Source: Cognataquiflexum rubidum (GTDB lineage: Bacteria > Bacteroidota > Bacteroidia > Cytophagales > Cyclobacteriaceae). Taken from it: a stretch of 64,000 nt of DNA. The position numbers and the translations under genes were made by a program. The stretch lies in assembly GCF_022538115.1 (NCBI RefSeq), contig NZ_JAKZAL010000005.1, positions 1 to 64,000 of the forward strand. Reading direction: 5' to 3'. The notes beneath the pieces were generated by a model. The model searched no databases and was not told the origin of the DNA. It saw only the letters and a program-made list of their open reading frames with translations. This document shows, one piece after another, positions 15,700 to 26,279 of the stretch (positions are counted from its first letter, which is position 1; each line of letters opens with the position of its first letter).

Positions 15700-16518
15700 A
15701 TGAGCGGTACTTCCACTCCCAAATACATCCACGGCTATCAGGAAGAAGAGCAGGAAAGGCTTAGGGAACAGGCTTTGGTGATCGAGAGACCCATTTATGA
15801 TTTTATTGATTTTTCGGAGGTTAAGGAACTGCTTGAAATCGGCAGCGGCGTGGGTGCACAGACCGAAATCCTCCTGAAGAGATTTCCCCATCTTTCTATC
15901 ACCAGTGTGGAATACGAATCCCGTCAGATAGCCAAAGCCAAGGAAAACATGGCCAAGGCAGGTTTTGGGGAAGATCAAGTGAGGTTCATCCATCAGGATG
16001 CCAAAAACCTAAAACTCAACAGAAAATACGATGGGGCTTTTATCTGTTGGGTTTTGGAACACATTCCTAATCCTATTGAAGTGCTTGTCAGGATGAAACC
16101 GTTTCTGAAGCCCGGAGCAATGGTTTCAATCACGGAGGTTTTCAACGCAACTTTCTACACCTATCCGATAATGCCCGCCATTATGGATTATTGGAAAATA
16201 TACAATGAGTACCAAGTCCACATTGGAGGCGATCCACAGGTAGGGGCAAAACTTGGTGATTTGTTGTCCGAATCAGGATACCGTGACATCAGCCTCAGGA
16301 GTGGGGGATTTCATCTTGACAGCCGTCATCCCGAAGAAAGAAGTACGGTATTTTCTTATTGGAAAAATCTGATGAACAGTGGCGCTCCCGCCTTGTTATT
16401 AGAGGGATTGGTCACTGAGAAGCAAATAGAGGAAATGCTTTCCGCCATGGAAGAACTTCAGAATATGCCAAATTCAGTTTTTTATTATAGATTTATCCAA
16501 GCCACCGCTTTTGTATAA
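15700..16518 (+). CDS. SAM-dependent methyltransferase
   Basis: From the ATG at 15700 the protein has 272 residues with a class I Rossmann fold: motif I LEIGSGVGAQ (about 45-54), VEYESRQI (acidic loop), FIHQDAKNL, and CWVLEHIPNP (motif IV-like). The upstream in-frame start at 15679 is a TTG and is not preferred. The C-terminal part has aromatic-rich helices (FYTYPIMPAIMDYWKIYNEY) that probably bind the acceptor. It resembles UbiE/arsenite-type small-molecule methyltransferases but the acceptor is unknown. It lies 5 bp upstream of mtgA and probably shares its transcript. Confidence 0.85.
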   Translation: MSGTSTPKYIHGYQEEEQERLREQALVIERPIYDFIDFSEVKELLEIGSGVGAQTEILLKRFPHLSITSVEYESRQIAKAKENMAKAGFGEDQVRFIHQDAKNLKLNRKYDGAFICWVLEHIPNPIEVLVRMKPFLKPGAMVSITEVFNATFYTYPIMPAIMDYWKIYNEYQVHIGGDPQVGAKLGDLLSESGYRDISLRSGGFHLDSRHPEERSTVFSYWKNLMNSGAPALLLEGLVTEKQIEEMLSAMEELQNMPNSVFYYRFIQATAFV

Positions 16519-16523
16519 ACCAC

Positions 16524-17219
16524 ATGAAATTCATCAAGAAAATCTTCCGATTCATTTTTAAAATCGCCCTTTGGTTCTTCATTATATCCATTGGCCTAAC
16601 CCTTATTTATAGATTTATCCCTGTTCCGGTGACACCATTGATGGTGATCCGACTTTGGGAACAGGCTTGGGACGAAAAGAAAGATGTCAGGTTATACAAA
16701 GATTGGGTATCTATTGACAATATTTCCAAACACATGCCCCAAGCGGTCTATGCTGCTGAAGACCAAAAATTCTTGGAGCACAACGGTTTTGACTGGAAGG
16801 CAATGGAAGAAGCCTGGGAGAAAAACAAAAAAGGAAAGCGCATCAAAGGTGCCAGCACCATCAGTCAGCAAACCGCCAAAAACGTCTTCCTTTGGCCATC
16901 TAGAAACCTAGTCAGAAAAGGACTGGAAGCTTATTTTACATTTTTGATAGAAACTATCTGGACCAAAGAACGGATCATGGAAGTTTATCTCAATGTCATC
17001 GAAATGGGTCCGGGGATTTATGGCATCGAAGCGGCCTCACAGACTTTTTATAACAGGCCGGCATCCAAACTCACCCGTCAGCAGGCGGCCATGATTGCGG
17101 CTGTATTGCCCAATCCAATCCGTTGGTCACCGGCAAAACCAACAGGCTATATCCGCGGCCGACAATCCTGGATTTTGCGACAGATGAATAACCTTGCGCC
17201 GATAGGGTTTGGGAGTTGA
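16524..17219 (+). CDS. mtgA: Monofunctional biosynthetic peptidoglycan transglycosylase
   Basis: The 231-residue GT51 protein has one N-terminal membrane helix (about 8-30) and the glycosyltransferase motifs AAEDQKFLEHNGFDW (catalytic Glu79), GASTISQQTAKNVFL, EVYLNVIEMGPG and AAMIAAVLPNP. It lacks a transpeptidase domain, as expected for MtgA. It polymerises lipid II into glycan strands at the outer face of the inner membrane. It directly follows the methyltransferase gene (5-bp gap). Confidence 0.93.
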   Translation: MKFIKKIFRFIFKIALWFFIISIGLTLIYRFIPVPVTPLMVIRLWEQAWDEKKDVRLYKDWVSIDNISKHMPQAVYAAEDQKFLEHNGFDWKAMEEAWEKNKKGKRIKGASTISQQTAKNVFLWPSRNLVRKGLEAYFTFLIETIWTKERIMEVYLNVIEMGPGIYGIEAASQTFYNRPASKLTRQQAAMIAAVLPNPIRWSPAKPTGYIRGRQSWILRQMNNLAPIGFGS

Positions 17220-17362
17220 GAAATCGATTTTTGTTTTGAATTTTTGAAAACTGAGTTCCTTTAGGAAATAAAGGACTAGGTTGTTATTTTTATTTAAGCT
17301 GAGTCTAATTGTAGAATTTCAAAATAGCTTGATTTGATCACCCGAAATAAATCTTATTTGAT

Positions 17363-18192
17363 ATGGCAAAAAACAGAATACTCAAGGTTGAAAAGCTAGA
17401 TATCGTTTTGGTTTCCCAAAATGATTCAGATTATATCTCTTTAACTGACATGGCTAGATATAGAGATGCTGAGAGAACAAATTACATTATTCAAAACTGG
17501 TTGCGAACAAGAAGTGCAATTGAGTTTTGCGGATTGTGGGAACAGTTAAACAATCCTAATTTTAAACGCATCGAATTCGATGCGTTTAAAAATGAATCCG
17601 GGGCAAACGGTTTTTCTCTAACACCTCAGAAATGGATCGAATCCACTAATGCTGTTGGAATTATTTCTAAATCAGGTAGGTATGGGGGGACATTTGCTCA
17701 CCGGGATATAGCTTTTGAATTTGCATCTTGGATTAGTGCAGAGTTTAAGCTGTATTTGATTACAGAATTTCAAAGGTTGAAAGCCGATGAAAACAATAGG
17801 TTAAAATTAGAATGGAATCTGCAGCGAACCTTGGCAAAGGTCAACTATCACATTCATACAGATGCGATCAAAGAAAATTTAATCCCCAAAGAGTTGAGTA
17901 AAACCCAAATCAGCCATATATATGCCAAGCCAATGAGGCTGATTTGTTGAATGTGGCAATGTTCGGTATAACAGCTAGGCAATGGCGCGATGCCAATCCA
18001 AATACAGTTGGAAATATCAGAGACCTTGCATCTTTGGAGCAACTTGTAGTCCTGAGCAATCTTGAAAGTATCAATGCAGTATTGATCCATCAGGGATTAC
18101 CACAATCAGATAGATTGGTACAATTAAACAAAATCGCTATCACACAAATGAATTCATTGGTAGGAAACAAAAGTTTGAAAAAATTAGAATAG
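17363..18192 (+). pseudogene. KilA-N domain protein, frameshifted by a 5-bp tandem duplication
   Basis: The first frame (17363-17950, 195 residues) carries a complete KilA-N domain: YISLTDMARYRDAERTN, ..FSLTPQKWIESTNAVGI.., GRYGGTFAHRDIAFEF and SAEFKLYLITEFQRLK. KilA-N is a DNA-binding domain of phage and DNA-virus proteins that also occurs in solitary bacterial genes. The expected C-terminus continues in another frame (17939-18192; NEADLLNVAMFGITARQW...). GCCAA is present twice in tandem (17924-17928 and 17929-17933). Removing one copy restores one frame, reading ..IYANEADLLNVAMFG.. This is either a real recent mutation, a phase-variable site or a sequencing error. A perfect 32-bp palindrome lies inside the coding region. 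Confidence 0.85.
17560..17591. repeat. Perfect 32-bp palindrome inside the KilA-N gene
   Basis: Each strand reads the same from 17560 to 17591, centred on an EcoRI-like GAATTC. The half-site is TTTTAAACGCATCGAA (16 bp). No loop is present, so cruciform or dimeric protein binding is possible. The encoded residues (NFKRIEFDAFKNE) fit the KilA-N family, so the palindrome is built within conserved coding sequence. Confidence 0.9.
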
Positions 18193-18202
18193 GTAATCAC
18201 TT

Positions 18203-18218
18203 TCCTGACTTCAGGAAG
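18203..18218. terminator. Small hairpin between convergent genes
   Basis: TTCCTGA-CT-TCAGGAA, a 7-bp perfect stem, lies in the 32-bp gap between the KilA-N remnant and the GH3 gene, which converge. It lacks a strong T-run, so it is a weak candidate for a bidirectional terminator. Confidence 0.35.
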
Positions 18219-18224
18219 ATGGTA

Positions 18225-19742
18225 TCACATCAACTTCAACACTTCCTCAATATATTCCCTGCTATTTGAAAGCCTCGGGACTTTGTTTTGTCCGCCCAAT
18301 TTGCCTTTAGATTTCAGCCATTTTTCGAAAACACCCTCATGGACAAAATGGATCTTTGGTGCTGTCAGGGCTAGGTCTTTGTACCTCTTTGCATCGTAAT
18401 CTGAATTGACTTCTCTTAAGGTTGAATCAAGGATCTCGGTAAATTTATCCTGATTGCCCGGCATTGACTTGAACTCTATGATCCACTCATGGGCACCTTT
18501 GCTTCCGGAATCCCCAAAGTATATAGGCGCTGCCGTGTAATTGGTAATGGTAGCATTGGTCGCTTCTGCTGCTGCTTGAATGGCCTTATCGGCATTTTCT
18601 ACGATTACTTCTTCACCAAATGCATTGATAAAGTGCTTGGTCCTGCCGGAGATTTTGATGCGGTATGGCGAGGTATTGGTAAACTTAACCGTATCACCGA
18701 TGGCATATCTCCAGAGACCACCATTGGTAGTGATTACCATCGCATAGTTTTTACCTACTTCTACCGCTGAAAGCGGCAATACCTTTGGCGATGCTTTGGA
18801 CATTTCTTCCATTGGAATAAATTCATAAAAAATCCCATAATCCAACATCAACAAAAGTTCTTCAGACTCTTTTTGGTCCTGAATTCCAAAAAAACCTTCT
18901 GAGGCATTGTAAATTTCCAAATACCGCATTTTGGAAGACGGGATCAATTCCCGGAATAGTTTGCGGTAAGGACCAAATGCAACTGCACCGTGAAAAAACA
19001 CTTCAAGATTGGGCCAGACATCAAGGATGTTTTTGGCGTTTTTGAGTTCCAGGATTTTCTGGATCAGGACGATGGTCCAAGTCGGTACCCCGGCGATGCT
19101 GACTACGTTTTCATCCATCACCTCATTTGCCATCCGCTCGATTTTGGATTCCCATTCACCCATCAGTGCCACATCCAGACTCGGGGTTCTTGCAAACTGA
19201 ACCCAAAGGGGAAGATTGTGCATGATGACCGCAGAAATGTCCCCAACCTGGCTTTCACTTTCTCCATTGAATGGATTTTTGGAAAGACTTCCCCCGATAC
19301 TCAGGCTTTTGCCTGTAAATAGCTTGCTGTCCGGGTAGTTGCTTACGTATAGAGAGAGCATGTCTTTTCCCCCTTTGAAATGGCAATCTTCCAAGGACTC
19401 TTCTGAAACAGGAATATACTTGCTCCTGCTCGAGGTAGTGCCTGAAGATTTTGAAAACCAGACGATATCCGAAGGCCAAAGGACGTTTTGGGTTCCTTTC
19501 ATCGTCTTCTCAATATAGGGCGTTATCTCTTCGTAGCTATGGATCGGAACTTGTTTTGCAAAATCCCTGTAGGAATTGATTTTTGAAAATTTATACTTTT
19601 TACCAAATTCTGTGTCTTCTGCTTTTTCGATAAGTTCAACCAAAAGTTTATCCTGAACTTCGATGGGATTGGATTTAAAATTTTCGATCTGACCTATCCT
19701 GTTCTTAAAAATCCAGGTCATAAAAGTATTGACGACTTCCAT
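18225..19742 (-). CDS. GH3-family acyl-adenylating-like protein
   Basis: The 505-residue protein is a bacterial member of the GH3 family, named after plant auxin-responsive acyl-acid-amido synthetases. Visible features are the N-terminal FKSNPIEVQDKLL, the adenylate-forming motif WFSKSSGTTSSRSKYIPV (nucleotide-binding loop), the YNASEGFFGIQD motif, and LWRYAIGDTVKFTN near the hinge. Bacteroidota commonly carry one such gene, and its substrate is not established. It is the last gene of the recJ-lptB-GH3 run: its ATG overlaps the lptB stop (TGATG). The linkage is physical and does not prove a shared pathway. Confidence 0.88.
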   Translation of the reverse strand: MEVVNTFMTWIFKNRIGQIENFKSNPIEVQDKLLVELIEKAEDTEFGKKYKFSKINSYRDFAKQVPIHSYEEITPYIEKTMKGTQNVLWPSDIVWFSKSSGTTSSRSKYIPVSEESLEDCHFKGGKDMLSLYVSNYPDSKLFTGKSLSIGGSLSKNPFNGESESQVGDISAVIMHNLPLWVQFARTPSLDVALMGEWESKIERMANEVMDENVVSIAGVPTWTIVLIQKILELKNAKNILDVWPNLEVFFHGAVAFGPYRKLFRELIPSSKMRYLEIYNASEGFFGIQDQKESEELLLMLDYGIFYEFIPMEEMSKASPKVLPLSAVEVGKNYAMVITTNGGLWRYAIGDTVKFTNTSPYRIKISGRTKHFINAFGEEVIVENADKAIQAAAEATNATITNYTAAPIYFGDSGSKGAHEWIIEFKSMPGNQDKFTEILDSTLREVNSDYDAKRYKDLALTAPKIHFVHEGVFEKWLKSKGKLGGQNKVPRLSNSREYIEEVLKLM

Positions 19743-20485
19743 CAGTGAAAAACTTTGCGTTTGAGTACAAATTGTTGTCCTAAATATACCCTTCTGACCT
19801 GCTCATCTGCTGCCAATTCTTCAGCAGTTCCGGCCTTCAGCAGTTTTCCTTCAAACATCAGGTAAGCCCTGTCTGTGATGGAAAGGGTCTCGTTGACATT
19901 GTGGTCTGTGATCAAAATTCCGATATTTTTGGTCTTCAGCTTGGCGACGATGCCTTGGATTTCCTCCACGGCTATCGGATCCACGCCTGCAAATGGCTCA
20001 TCCAACAACACAAATTTTGGATCCACAGCAAGAGCACGGGCAATCTCTGTCCGCCTTCTTTCGCCTCCCGAAAGTACCATGCCCAGATTTTTTCGCACAT
20101 GGGTCAGGCTGAATTCCTCCAAAAGCGTTTCTGTTTTCTCTTTTCTTTCCGCTTTGGTTTTGTTGGTCATTTCGAGTACCGCCATGATGTTTTCCTCCAC
20201 TGACAATTTCCGGAAAACCGATGCCTCCTGTGCCAAGTAGCCGATTCCCAATTTTGCCCTCTTGTACATGGGAAGTTTGGTGATGTTTTGGTCTTCCAAA
20301 AAGATCTCTCCTTCATTTGGTTGGATCAAGCCAACAATCATATAAAAAGAGGTGGTCTTGCCCGCTCCATTTGGTCCAAGCAAACCCACGATTTCTCCCT
20401 GATGTACCTCCACGGAAATATTATTGACCACCCTCCGGCCTTTGTAGATTTTAACAAGGTTGTCTGCCCTCAGCTTCATCATCAA
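19742..20485 (-). CDS. lptB: Lipopolysaccharide export ATP-binding protein LptB
   Basis: The 247-residue ABC ATPase has Walker A GPNGAGKT (37-44), Q-loop [15 protein letters not shown] (typical of LptB), signature LSGGERRR (138-145), Walker B VLLDE (159-163) and DHNVNETL. These match LptB, the cytoplasmic ATPase of LptB2FG that drives LPS extraction from the inner membrane. The first three codons are all ATG, so the exact start is ambiguous by two residues. It overlaps recJ by 4 bp and GH3 by 1 bp, so all three are probably co-transcribed and translationally coupled. Confidence 0.95.
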   Translation of the reverse strand: MMMKLRADNLVKIYKGRRVVNNISVEVHQGEIVGLLGPNGAGKTTSFYMIVGLIQPNEGEIFLEDQNITKLPMYKRAKLGIGYLAQEASVFRKLSVEENIMAVLEMTNKTKAERKEKTETLLEEFSLTHVRKNLGMVLSGGERRRTEIARALAVDPKFVLLDEPFAGVDPIAVEEIQGIVAKLKTKNIGILITDHNVNETLSITDRAYLMFEGKLLKAGTAEELAADEQVRRVYLGQQFVLKRKVFH

Positions 20486-22206
20486 TCAAATTTTATGTCT
20501 TTCACGTACAGTTGCAAGCTACTGTTGTTCCTAAAAGTATTCTCCCGGATTTCAAAAGCCAAATCAAAACGCATTTTTCGGTTCAGCATCTTGTAAATGA
20601 TCTCATCCGGATAAATGGTTTTGTCAGCCATTCCAAAAGCAATACAAACTGGTTTGGTCTCCTGACCATCCTGCACCACATTGAACCTCAGGTGTTTGTC
20701 CTTCAATACACGCACATCTTCGGCATATACTTGGTTTATACAAAATATCGGTTCAGGATTGCCCGGGCCGAAAGGTGCCATCTGTTTCAAAATATTGAAA
20801 AACCTGTAATTGATCTGATCCAACAGGATCTCATCATCCACCTCAAGGACAGGTTTCATATGGATTTCATTGATCCTTGCACTGACTACAGCTTCAAATT
20901 TATCCTGAAAAGCAGGAACATTGCCCACCGAAAGGGTCAGTCCAGCAGCATACTTGTGCCCTCCAAACTGCTCCAAGAGGTCGCTGCATTCGCTGATGGC
21001 TTCGTAGATATCAAAGTCAAAAACCGATCGCGCACTTCCGGTGGCTTTGTTGTTGGACTCGGTGAGGATGATAGTAGGACGGTAATATTTCTCTATACAC
21101 CTTGATGCAACAATTCCGATTACACCTTTGTGCCAATCTTCTTTGAATAGCACCGTGGTCTTCCTGTGACTGATTTCCTCCATCCCCTGAATCATGCTAA
21201 GTGCCTCCTTGGTGATGTTTTCATCAAAGTTTTTGCGGGCAGCATTTACGGTGTCCACGATTTCGGCTCTCGCAAGGGAGTCCTCCAGATCATCAGAGAT
21301 CAAAAGTTCGACAGATGCTTTGGCATGTTCCAACCTCCCGGAGGCATTGATTCTCGGTCCGATTTTGAATACAATATCTGAAATTTCTATTTCCTTTTCT
21401 ATTTTGCTCCTCAGGATCAGGGCTTTCAGTCCTGGTCTTGGATTGTTGTTGATCCTCTCGATACCATAAAAGGTCAGAATTCGGTTCTCTCCCGTAATTG
21501 GCACTATATCGGCGGCGATGCTTACGGCTAGAAGGTCAAGATATGCCATCACCTTTGCCGGATCGTCTTTTCTGTAAGCAGAAAATGCCTGTATCAATTT
21601 AAATCCTACCCCACATCCACTCAATTCCTTGTAAGGGTATTCGCAGTCATTTCTCTTCGGATCCAAAATAGCCACCGCAGGTGGCAGAATATCTCCAGGT
21701 GTATGGTGGTCACAAATGATAAAATCGACTCCAAGCTCTTTGGCCAAAGCTACCTTTTCTATGGCTTTGATCCCGCAATCCAAGGAAACGACCAAACTGA
21801 AATTGTTCTCAGCTGCAAACCGTACACCTTTCTCGGAAATGCCATATCCCTCTTTGTACCTGTCAGGAATATAAAAACTGACATGGGAATAAAATTGCTT
21901 CAAAAACCCATAAAACATGGCCACGGAGGTGGTCCCATCGACATCATAATCTCCGTAAACCAGTATTTTTTCCTCTTTTTGGATAGCCAATGCCAATCTC
22001 TCCACAGCCTTGTCCATGTCCTTCATCAGATAAGGATCATGTAACTTATCCGGATCCGGTCTAAAAAAATCTTTCGCTTTCTGAAAAGTATCCACCCCCC
22101 TGTTGACAAGCATATTTGCCAAAGTCTGGTTGAGGTTGATTTCTTTTCCCAGAGATTCGACGGCTTTAGGATCTGCTTTTTCCCTGATTATCCATTTATA
22201 CTCCAT
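20482..22206 (-). CDS. recJ: Single-stranded-DNA-specific exonuclease RecJ
   Basis: The 574-residue DHH-family nuclease shows [12 protein letters not shown] (catalytic Asp86, Asp88, Asp90), [14 protein letters not shown] (Asp166-His167-His168), and the DHHA1 motif [11 protein letters not shown], followed by an OB-like C-terminal domain. RecJ degrades ssDNA 5'-3' in RecF-pathway recombination and mismatch repair in the cytoplasm. It is the first gene of the recJ-lptB-GH3 run. Length and motifs are normal. Confidence 0.95.
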   Translation of the reverse strand: MEYKWIIREKADPKAVESLGKEINLNQTLANMLVNRGVDTFQKAKDFFRPDPDKLHDPYLMKDMDKAVERLALAIQKEEKILVYGDYDVDGTTSVAMFYGFLKQFYSHVSFYIPDRYKEGYGISEKGVRFAAENNFSLVVSLDCGIKAIEKVALAKELGVDFIICDHHTPGDILPPAVAILDPKRNDCEYPYKELSGCGVGFKLIQAFSAYRKDDPAKVMAYLDLLAVSIAADIVPITGENRILTFYGIERINNNPRPGLKALILRSKIEKEIEISDIVFKIGPRINASGRLEHAKASVELLISDDLEDSLARAEIVDTVNAARKNFDENITKEALSMIQGMEEISHRKTTVLFKEDWHKGVIGIVASRCIEKYYRPTIILTESNNKATGSARSVFDFDIYEAISECSDLLEQFGGHKYAAGLTLSVGNVPAFQDKFEAVVSARINEIHMKPVLEVDDEILLDQINYRFFNILKQMAPFGPGNPEPIFCINQVYAEDVRVLKDKHLRFNVVQDGQETKPVCIAFGMADKTIYPDEIIYKMLNRKMRFDLAFEIRENTFRNNSSLQLYVKDIKFD

Positions 22207-22295
22207 TTGGCTAAATTACTAAAGTGTTTGCCTTTATTACCTTTGCTTTATCCAAATATTTAGGAAATAAATATCTAGAAGCCTGAAAAATCAAA

Positions 22296-22325
22296 AAGCC
22301 CAATTCCTGAGGAGGAATTGGGCTT
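22296..22325 (-). terminator. Intrinsic terminator after the YceI gene
   Basis: AAGCCCAATTCCT (22296-22308) and AGGAATTGGGCTT (22313-22325) form a perfect 13-bp stem with a 4-nt loop. On the minus strand it is followed by Ts. It separates the YceI gene from recJ. Confidence 0.9.
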
Positions 22326-22343
22326 CAAAAATAAATATTTTAA

Positions 22344-22928
22344 TCAATTCATTGCTACCAATTTGACATCCAAGGTGACATCGTCATAGATCAGCTTGTC
22401 AGCCAAGTCTTCAAAATAACTACCTGAACGGTATTTGATATCGTATTTGGTTCTGTCAAAAGTGATGGTGCCTGTCGCGGTGATTTTATTGCCTGCGACC
22501 TCTACTTTAGCGGGAAAAGTGACAGGAGCGGTGATGCCTTTGATAGTCAGGTCTCCCGTGATTTCGTAATCTTTGCCGTTGGAAGATTTAGCCTGCTTGA
22601 TAACAAATTTTGATTTATTGAATTTCTCCACTGAGAAAAAGTCATCAGACTTCAAATGGTCAGTCAACTTTTTGTTGGAGCCTGCATCGGTGATGTCTTC
22701 AACAGTCAGTGCAGTCATGTTCATTTCGAAGGAACCGCCGGTGATTTTTCCATTGGCATAATCAAGTTTGGCATCAGAAAATGGCACTTTGCCATAATGC
22801 TCTCCGGTTACTTTCTTCGCTTTCCAAGTAAGGGTACTTTCCGAAATGTTTACTGTAGTCGGCACAGGGCTATCCACAAAAGTGAGCACTGAAGTCAACA
22901 AAATAATTAATGAGGCAAGGATTTTCAT
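22344..22928 (-). CDS. YceI-family periplasmic lipid-binding protein
   Basis: From the ATG at 22928 the protein has 194 residues with a signal peptide (about 1-20) and the YceI lipocalin-like barrel: ESTLTWKAKKVTGEHYG, GKITGGSFEMNMTALTVED, LKSDDFFSVEKFNKSKFV, GDLTIKGITAPVTFP. YceI proteins bind isoprenoids or other long lipids in the periplasm. The ORF could extend to 22997, but that would translate the hairpin at 22961-22989, so 22928 is the start. The gene stands alone with terminators on both sides. Confidence 0.92.
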   Translation of the reverse strand: MKILASLIILLTSVLTFVDSPVPTTVNISESTLTWKAKKVTGEHYGKVPFSDAKLDYANGKITGGSFEMNMTALTVEDITDAGSNKKLTDHLKSDDFFSVEKFNKSKFVIKQAKSSNGKDYEITGDLTIKGITAPVTFPAKVEVAGNKITATGTITFDRTKYDIKYRSGSYFEDLADKLIYDDVTLDVKLVAMN

Positions 22929-22960
22929 AATGTGTAATTGTTTTGGTTTGGAGTAAATAT

Positions 22961-22989
22961 AAAAGAGAGGTTTTTTGAACCTCTCTTTT
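22961..22989 (-). terminator. Terminator after the BNR-propeller gene
   Basis: AAAAGAGAGGTT (22961-22972) pairs perfectly with AACCTCTCTTTT (22978-22989). It lies 53 bp after the stop at 23043 and only 32 bp before the YceI start, so some read-through into YceI, or a promoter within the hairpin region, is likely. Confidence 0.8.
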
Positions 22990-23042
22990 AGACTCATTTG
23001 AAAGCAAAAAGTTTAATTATTGATAATTTTTTATTTCTAAGT

Positions 23043-26000
23043 TCATTCGATAATCACAGCGGGAAGATTCTGCGCCTTGAATTTTTCATTGTATTGCCAA
23101 ATATCATTTTTAATTAGGAGTTTCAAATCCGATTTATATCCTGCCCATTCTTCATCCAAATCAGCCAAGCGTTGCTTAGAACCAGCCGTCAATCTTGGGT
23201 CATGCACATCGACGGTACTCCTTAAGTCAAAGTATTGGGCATTTAATTGACTTGGGAAATTGATAACATCCTGGAAATTTCCCTGACGGGTTTCTACGAG
23301 TTTTGCTTCCCAATCAACCAATTTTTGGATCAAATCCTCTCCGGCCTGATAGAGTTCTTTGGCATCTTCTTTTTCTTTTAACAAAGAATTATGATGCTCT
23401 AGCTGACTTTTGACTTTCCTCATGTCATTCACGGATTGGTGGATATCGGTTACGGATAAAGCTGCATTTTCAAGCAATTCCTGTTGATCTTTCCAATGTT
23501 GAGAGCTGATGTTTTTGAGATTTGGATCCTGAACTACCTCTATTTCGGTTTCGGATATGGCCCCGTTATAACTTAGCCTTGCTTTGTATTTTCCCGGAGC
23601 TACGCGGTGGCCGCTATAATCACCATAGACAAAGGCATTGGGTATGTCCAATAAAGTTTCACCTCTAAAATTCCATGCAAATCTGTTCAATCCTTTTTTG
23701 GAAGGGATCACTTGTTCGGGTGAAGGCCCGCCGGAGAAAGGTTTGAAACTCTCATCCTTTATCGAAGAATAAGACCGGATGACCTTGCCCGACCCGTCCA
23801 TGATTTCAAGTGTCACTTCCATTGAATCCACTTTTTCGGGCAAATAGTAATCCAAGATCACGCCCGAAACAGGATTTTCACCGATTCCCGGAGGAAGATC
23901 CATCCAAGAAGGAATGTATCCTTCATATTTGTAGGTTGGCTTTGGGGAATAAATTTTCAAGCTTGAGAAATTACCTTTTGACTGCTGCAGGGCACTCAAG
24001 TCATCCAAAATCCAAAAAGCCCTTCCTGCTGTGGAAACAACCATGTCATTCTCAGCAAAAGCGATGTCTGTAACCGGAACTACAGGAAGATTCAATTGAA
24101 GTTTTTGCCAATTTGACCCGCCATTGAAAGAAACATAAAAACCCCTCTCCGCCCCTCCATATAAAAGGTCCTTCACTTTTCGGTCTTCTCTGATCACTTT
24201 GATAAAATCATCCTTGTCAACTCCTGCATCTATTTTGGACCAGGTTTTTCCATAGTCAATGGTTTTGAAAGACATATTGGAAAAATCGTTGAACTTGTAG
24301 CGCGTGGCGGCCACAAATGCCGTTCCTTTTTCATGAGGAGATACTTCTATAGATTGGATTAGACTTTCGGGTAGTCCCGCAGGGGTAATGTTTTCCCAGG
24401 TTTTTCCACCGTCCTTGGTGATATAAACCAGACCACAATCACTTCCAGTATAGATCACCCCTTTTTCATGGATGGATTCTATGACATAGCTTAGGGTGTT
24501 GTAGTTTTCGCCACCCGCGCCTTCATTGGTGATCGGTGCGCCACCCGGTCCCTGTTTAGATTCCTCATTTCTGGTAAGGTCAGGGCTGATTTCTTCCCAT
24601 GATAGGCCTCCGTCAGTAGTTTTGAAAAGAATATTTCCACCATGATAGATGGTGTTGTAATCATGCGGAGAAGCTATTACAGGCGCATTCCAATTGAAAC
24701 GATACCTCATATCCTTGGCATCATAGGCCAAAATATTGGCGGGATATTGACGGATATCTTTGCTGTGGCCGTTTTGGGTATTGAGGACATCTATCAAACC
24801 CTGATAACATCCCCCATAAAGCATGACAGGATTCTTGGGGTCAAAAGCAATAAAAGCCGATTCGCAACCCGGACCGATAAACCAATCCTTATCTGTCAAT
24901 CCGATGTAATTGTTCCTGCTCGCAATAACCAGGGAAGTATTGTCCTGCTGTCCGGCATAAACCTTATAAGGAAAACCCGCATCAACATTCACCCTGTAAA
25001 ATTGGGCGGAAGGCTGATTGTCCTGAGTGGACCAACTTTTGGCACCATCATAAGTAATCTCAGCACCACCATCATCTCCCAAAATCATGTTCGCTGGATT
25101 TTTGGGATTGATCCAAAGGTCATGCGTGTCAATATGCCTCACAGGCACTACGGAGAAATTTTTTCCACCATCTATGGATTTGGTCAAAGGGGAGTTGAGT
25201 ACATAAACCACATCGGCATTTACCGGGTCAGCCGCCACTTCCATATAATACCAAGACCTTGAAGTCAACAATTGGTTGTTGGTCATGTGTGTCCAAGTCT
25301 CTCCTCCATTATCCGAGCGATAGACTCCGGCTACTGATTTCTCAGCTTCCACTATGGCAAAAACCCTATCTGAATTGGCCCTTGAGACACTGACACCGAT
25401 TTTACCCATTTCCGTCGGAAGGCCAGTATTGATTTTTGCCCAAGTATCTCCACCATCTACAGATTTCCAGATGCTACATCCTGCACCGCCACTTTGTACC
25501 TGCCACGGCAATCTGCGGTATTCCCATGTAGCGGCATATAAAATCCTCGGATTATTGAAATCCATACTCAAGGATGAAGCTCCCGTATTTTGATCCACAT
25601 ACAATACCTTGGTCCAGGTATTTCCCCCATCTGTACTTTTATAGATCCCTCTTTCCTCACTCGGTCCATGTGCCGCACCCTGAGAAGCTACAAAAACAAT
25701 ATCAGGATTATGGGGATGGATGATGACATCTGAAATATGCCGGGTCTTTTCCAAACCCATGTTTTTCCATGTTTTACCGCCATCTGTAGACTTGTATATG
25801 CCATCTCCAAAAGAGGTCATCACTCCACGGATAGCGTGCTCGCCCATGCCAACATAGATCACATTTGGATCGGATTCACTGACAGCGATATCTCCCACAG
25901 TACCGGTCTTGAAAAAACCATCTGAAATGTTGTGCCAGGAAATTCCTGCATTATCGGTTTTCCAAAGTCCGCCACCTGTGTAGCCTACAAAAAATACCTG

Positions 26001-26189
26001 ATCATTGTTAGGAACGCCTGAAACGGCATTAGACCTGCCTCCTCTAAAAGGCCCAATGTTCCTCCATTTGAGTCCTTGATACAATTCCGCATCAAATGCC
26101 GGGGCAGGCGGAGGAGTGGATTTTCCTCTTTGGGAAAAAGAAGGAAAAGACATGAGCAGCATCATGCCAAATAATATTAGTTTTTTCAT
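23043..26189 (-). CDS. Exported Asp-box/BNR beta-propeller protein (VPS10/sortilin-like glycosyl-hydrolase family)
   Basis: The 1048-residue protein has a signal peptide (about 1-20) and at least eight Asp-box/BNR motifs: [48 protein letters not shown] and degenerate TIDYGKTW and SFNGGSNW. This indicates one or two propellers over about residues 35-740. The C-terminal 300 residues form a beta-sandwich plus coiled-coil helices ([20 protein letters not shown]). Databases usually call such proteins glycosyl hydrolase or sortilin-like, but the motifs prove a propeller fold, not hydrolase activity. It is a single gene, exported to the periplasm or surface. Confidence 0.87.
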   Translation of the reverse strand: MKKLILFGMMLLMSFPSFSQRGKSTPPPAPAFDAELYQGLKWRNIGPFRGGRSNAVSGVPNNDQVFFVGYTGGGLWKTDNAGISWHNISDGFFKTGTVGDIAVSESDPNVIYVGMGEHAIRGVMTSFGDGIYKSTDGGKTWKNMGLEKTRHISDVIIHPHNPDIVFVASQGAAHGPSEERGIYKSTDGGNTWTKVLYVDQNTGASSLSMDFNNPRILYAATWEYRRLPWQVQSGGAGCSIWKSVDGGDTWAKINTGLPTEMGKIGVSVSRANSDRVFAIVEAEKSVAGVYRSDNGGETWTHMTNNQLLTSRSWYYMEVAADPVNADVVYVLNSPLTKSIDGGKNFSVVPVRHIDTHDLWINPKNPANMILGDDGGAEITYDGAKSWSTQDNQPSAQFYRVNVDAGFPYKVYAGQQDNTSLVIASRNNYIGLTDKDWFIGPGCESAFIAFDPKNPVMLYGGCYQGLIDVLNTQNGHSKDIRQYPANILAYDAKDMRYRFNWNAPVIASPHDYNTIYHGGNILFKTTDGGLSWEEISPDLTRNEESKQGPGGAPITNEGAGGENYNTLSYVIESIHEKGVIYTGSDCGLVYITKDGGKTWENITPAGLPESLIQSIEVSPHEKGTAFVAATRYKFNDFSNMSFKTIDYGKTWSKIDAGVDKDDFIKVIREDRKVKDLLYGGAERGFYVSFNGGSNWQKLQLNLPVVPVTDIAFAENDMVVSTAGRAFWILDDLSALQQSKGNFSSLKIYSPKPTYKYEGYIPSWMDLPPGIGENPVSGVILDYYLPEKVDSMEVTLEIMDGSGKVIRSYSSIKDESFKPFSGGPSPEQVIPSKKGLNRFAWNFRGETLLDIPNAFVYGDYSGHRVAPGKYKARLSYNGAISETEIEVVQDPNLKNISSQHWKDQQELLENAALSVTDIHQSVNDMRKVKSQLEHHNSLLKEKEDAKELYQAGEDLIQKLVDWEAKLVETRQGNFQDVINFPSQLNAQYFDLRSTVDVHDPRLTAGSKQRLADLDEEWAGYKSDLKLLIKNDIWQYNEKFKAQNLPAVIIE

Positions 26190-26279
26190 TCTATGGTCTG
26201 GTTGATTGGTGTTTTTGAATTTGGTGAAAAAAATTTAGAAAATATAATGAAGAGATTGAATCCAAGAATATTTGAGATG

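Noticed and set aside
23043-26189. Glycosyl hydrolase activity for the BNR protein
   Set aside because: Only propeller/Asp-box motifs are visible. Catalytic residues of a glycosidase family could not be recognised, so the name is kept as family label only.
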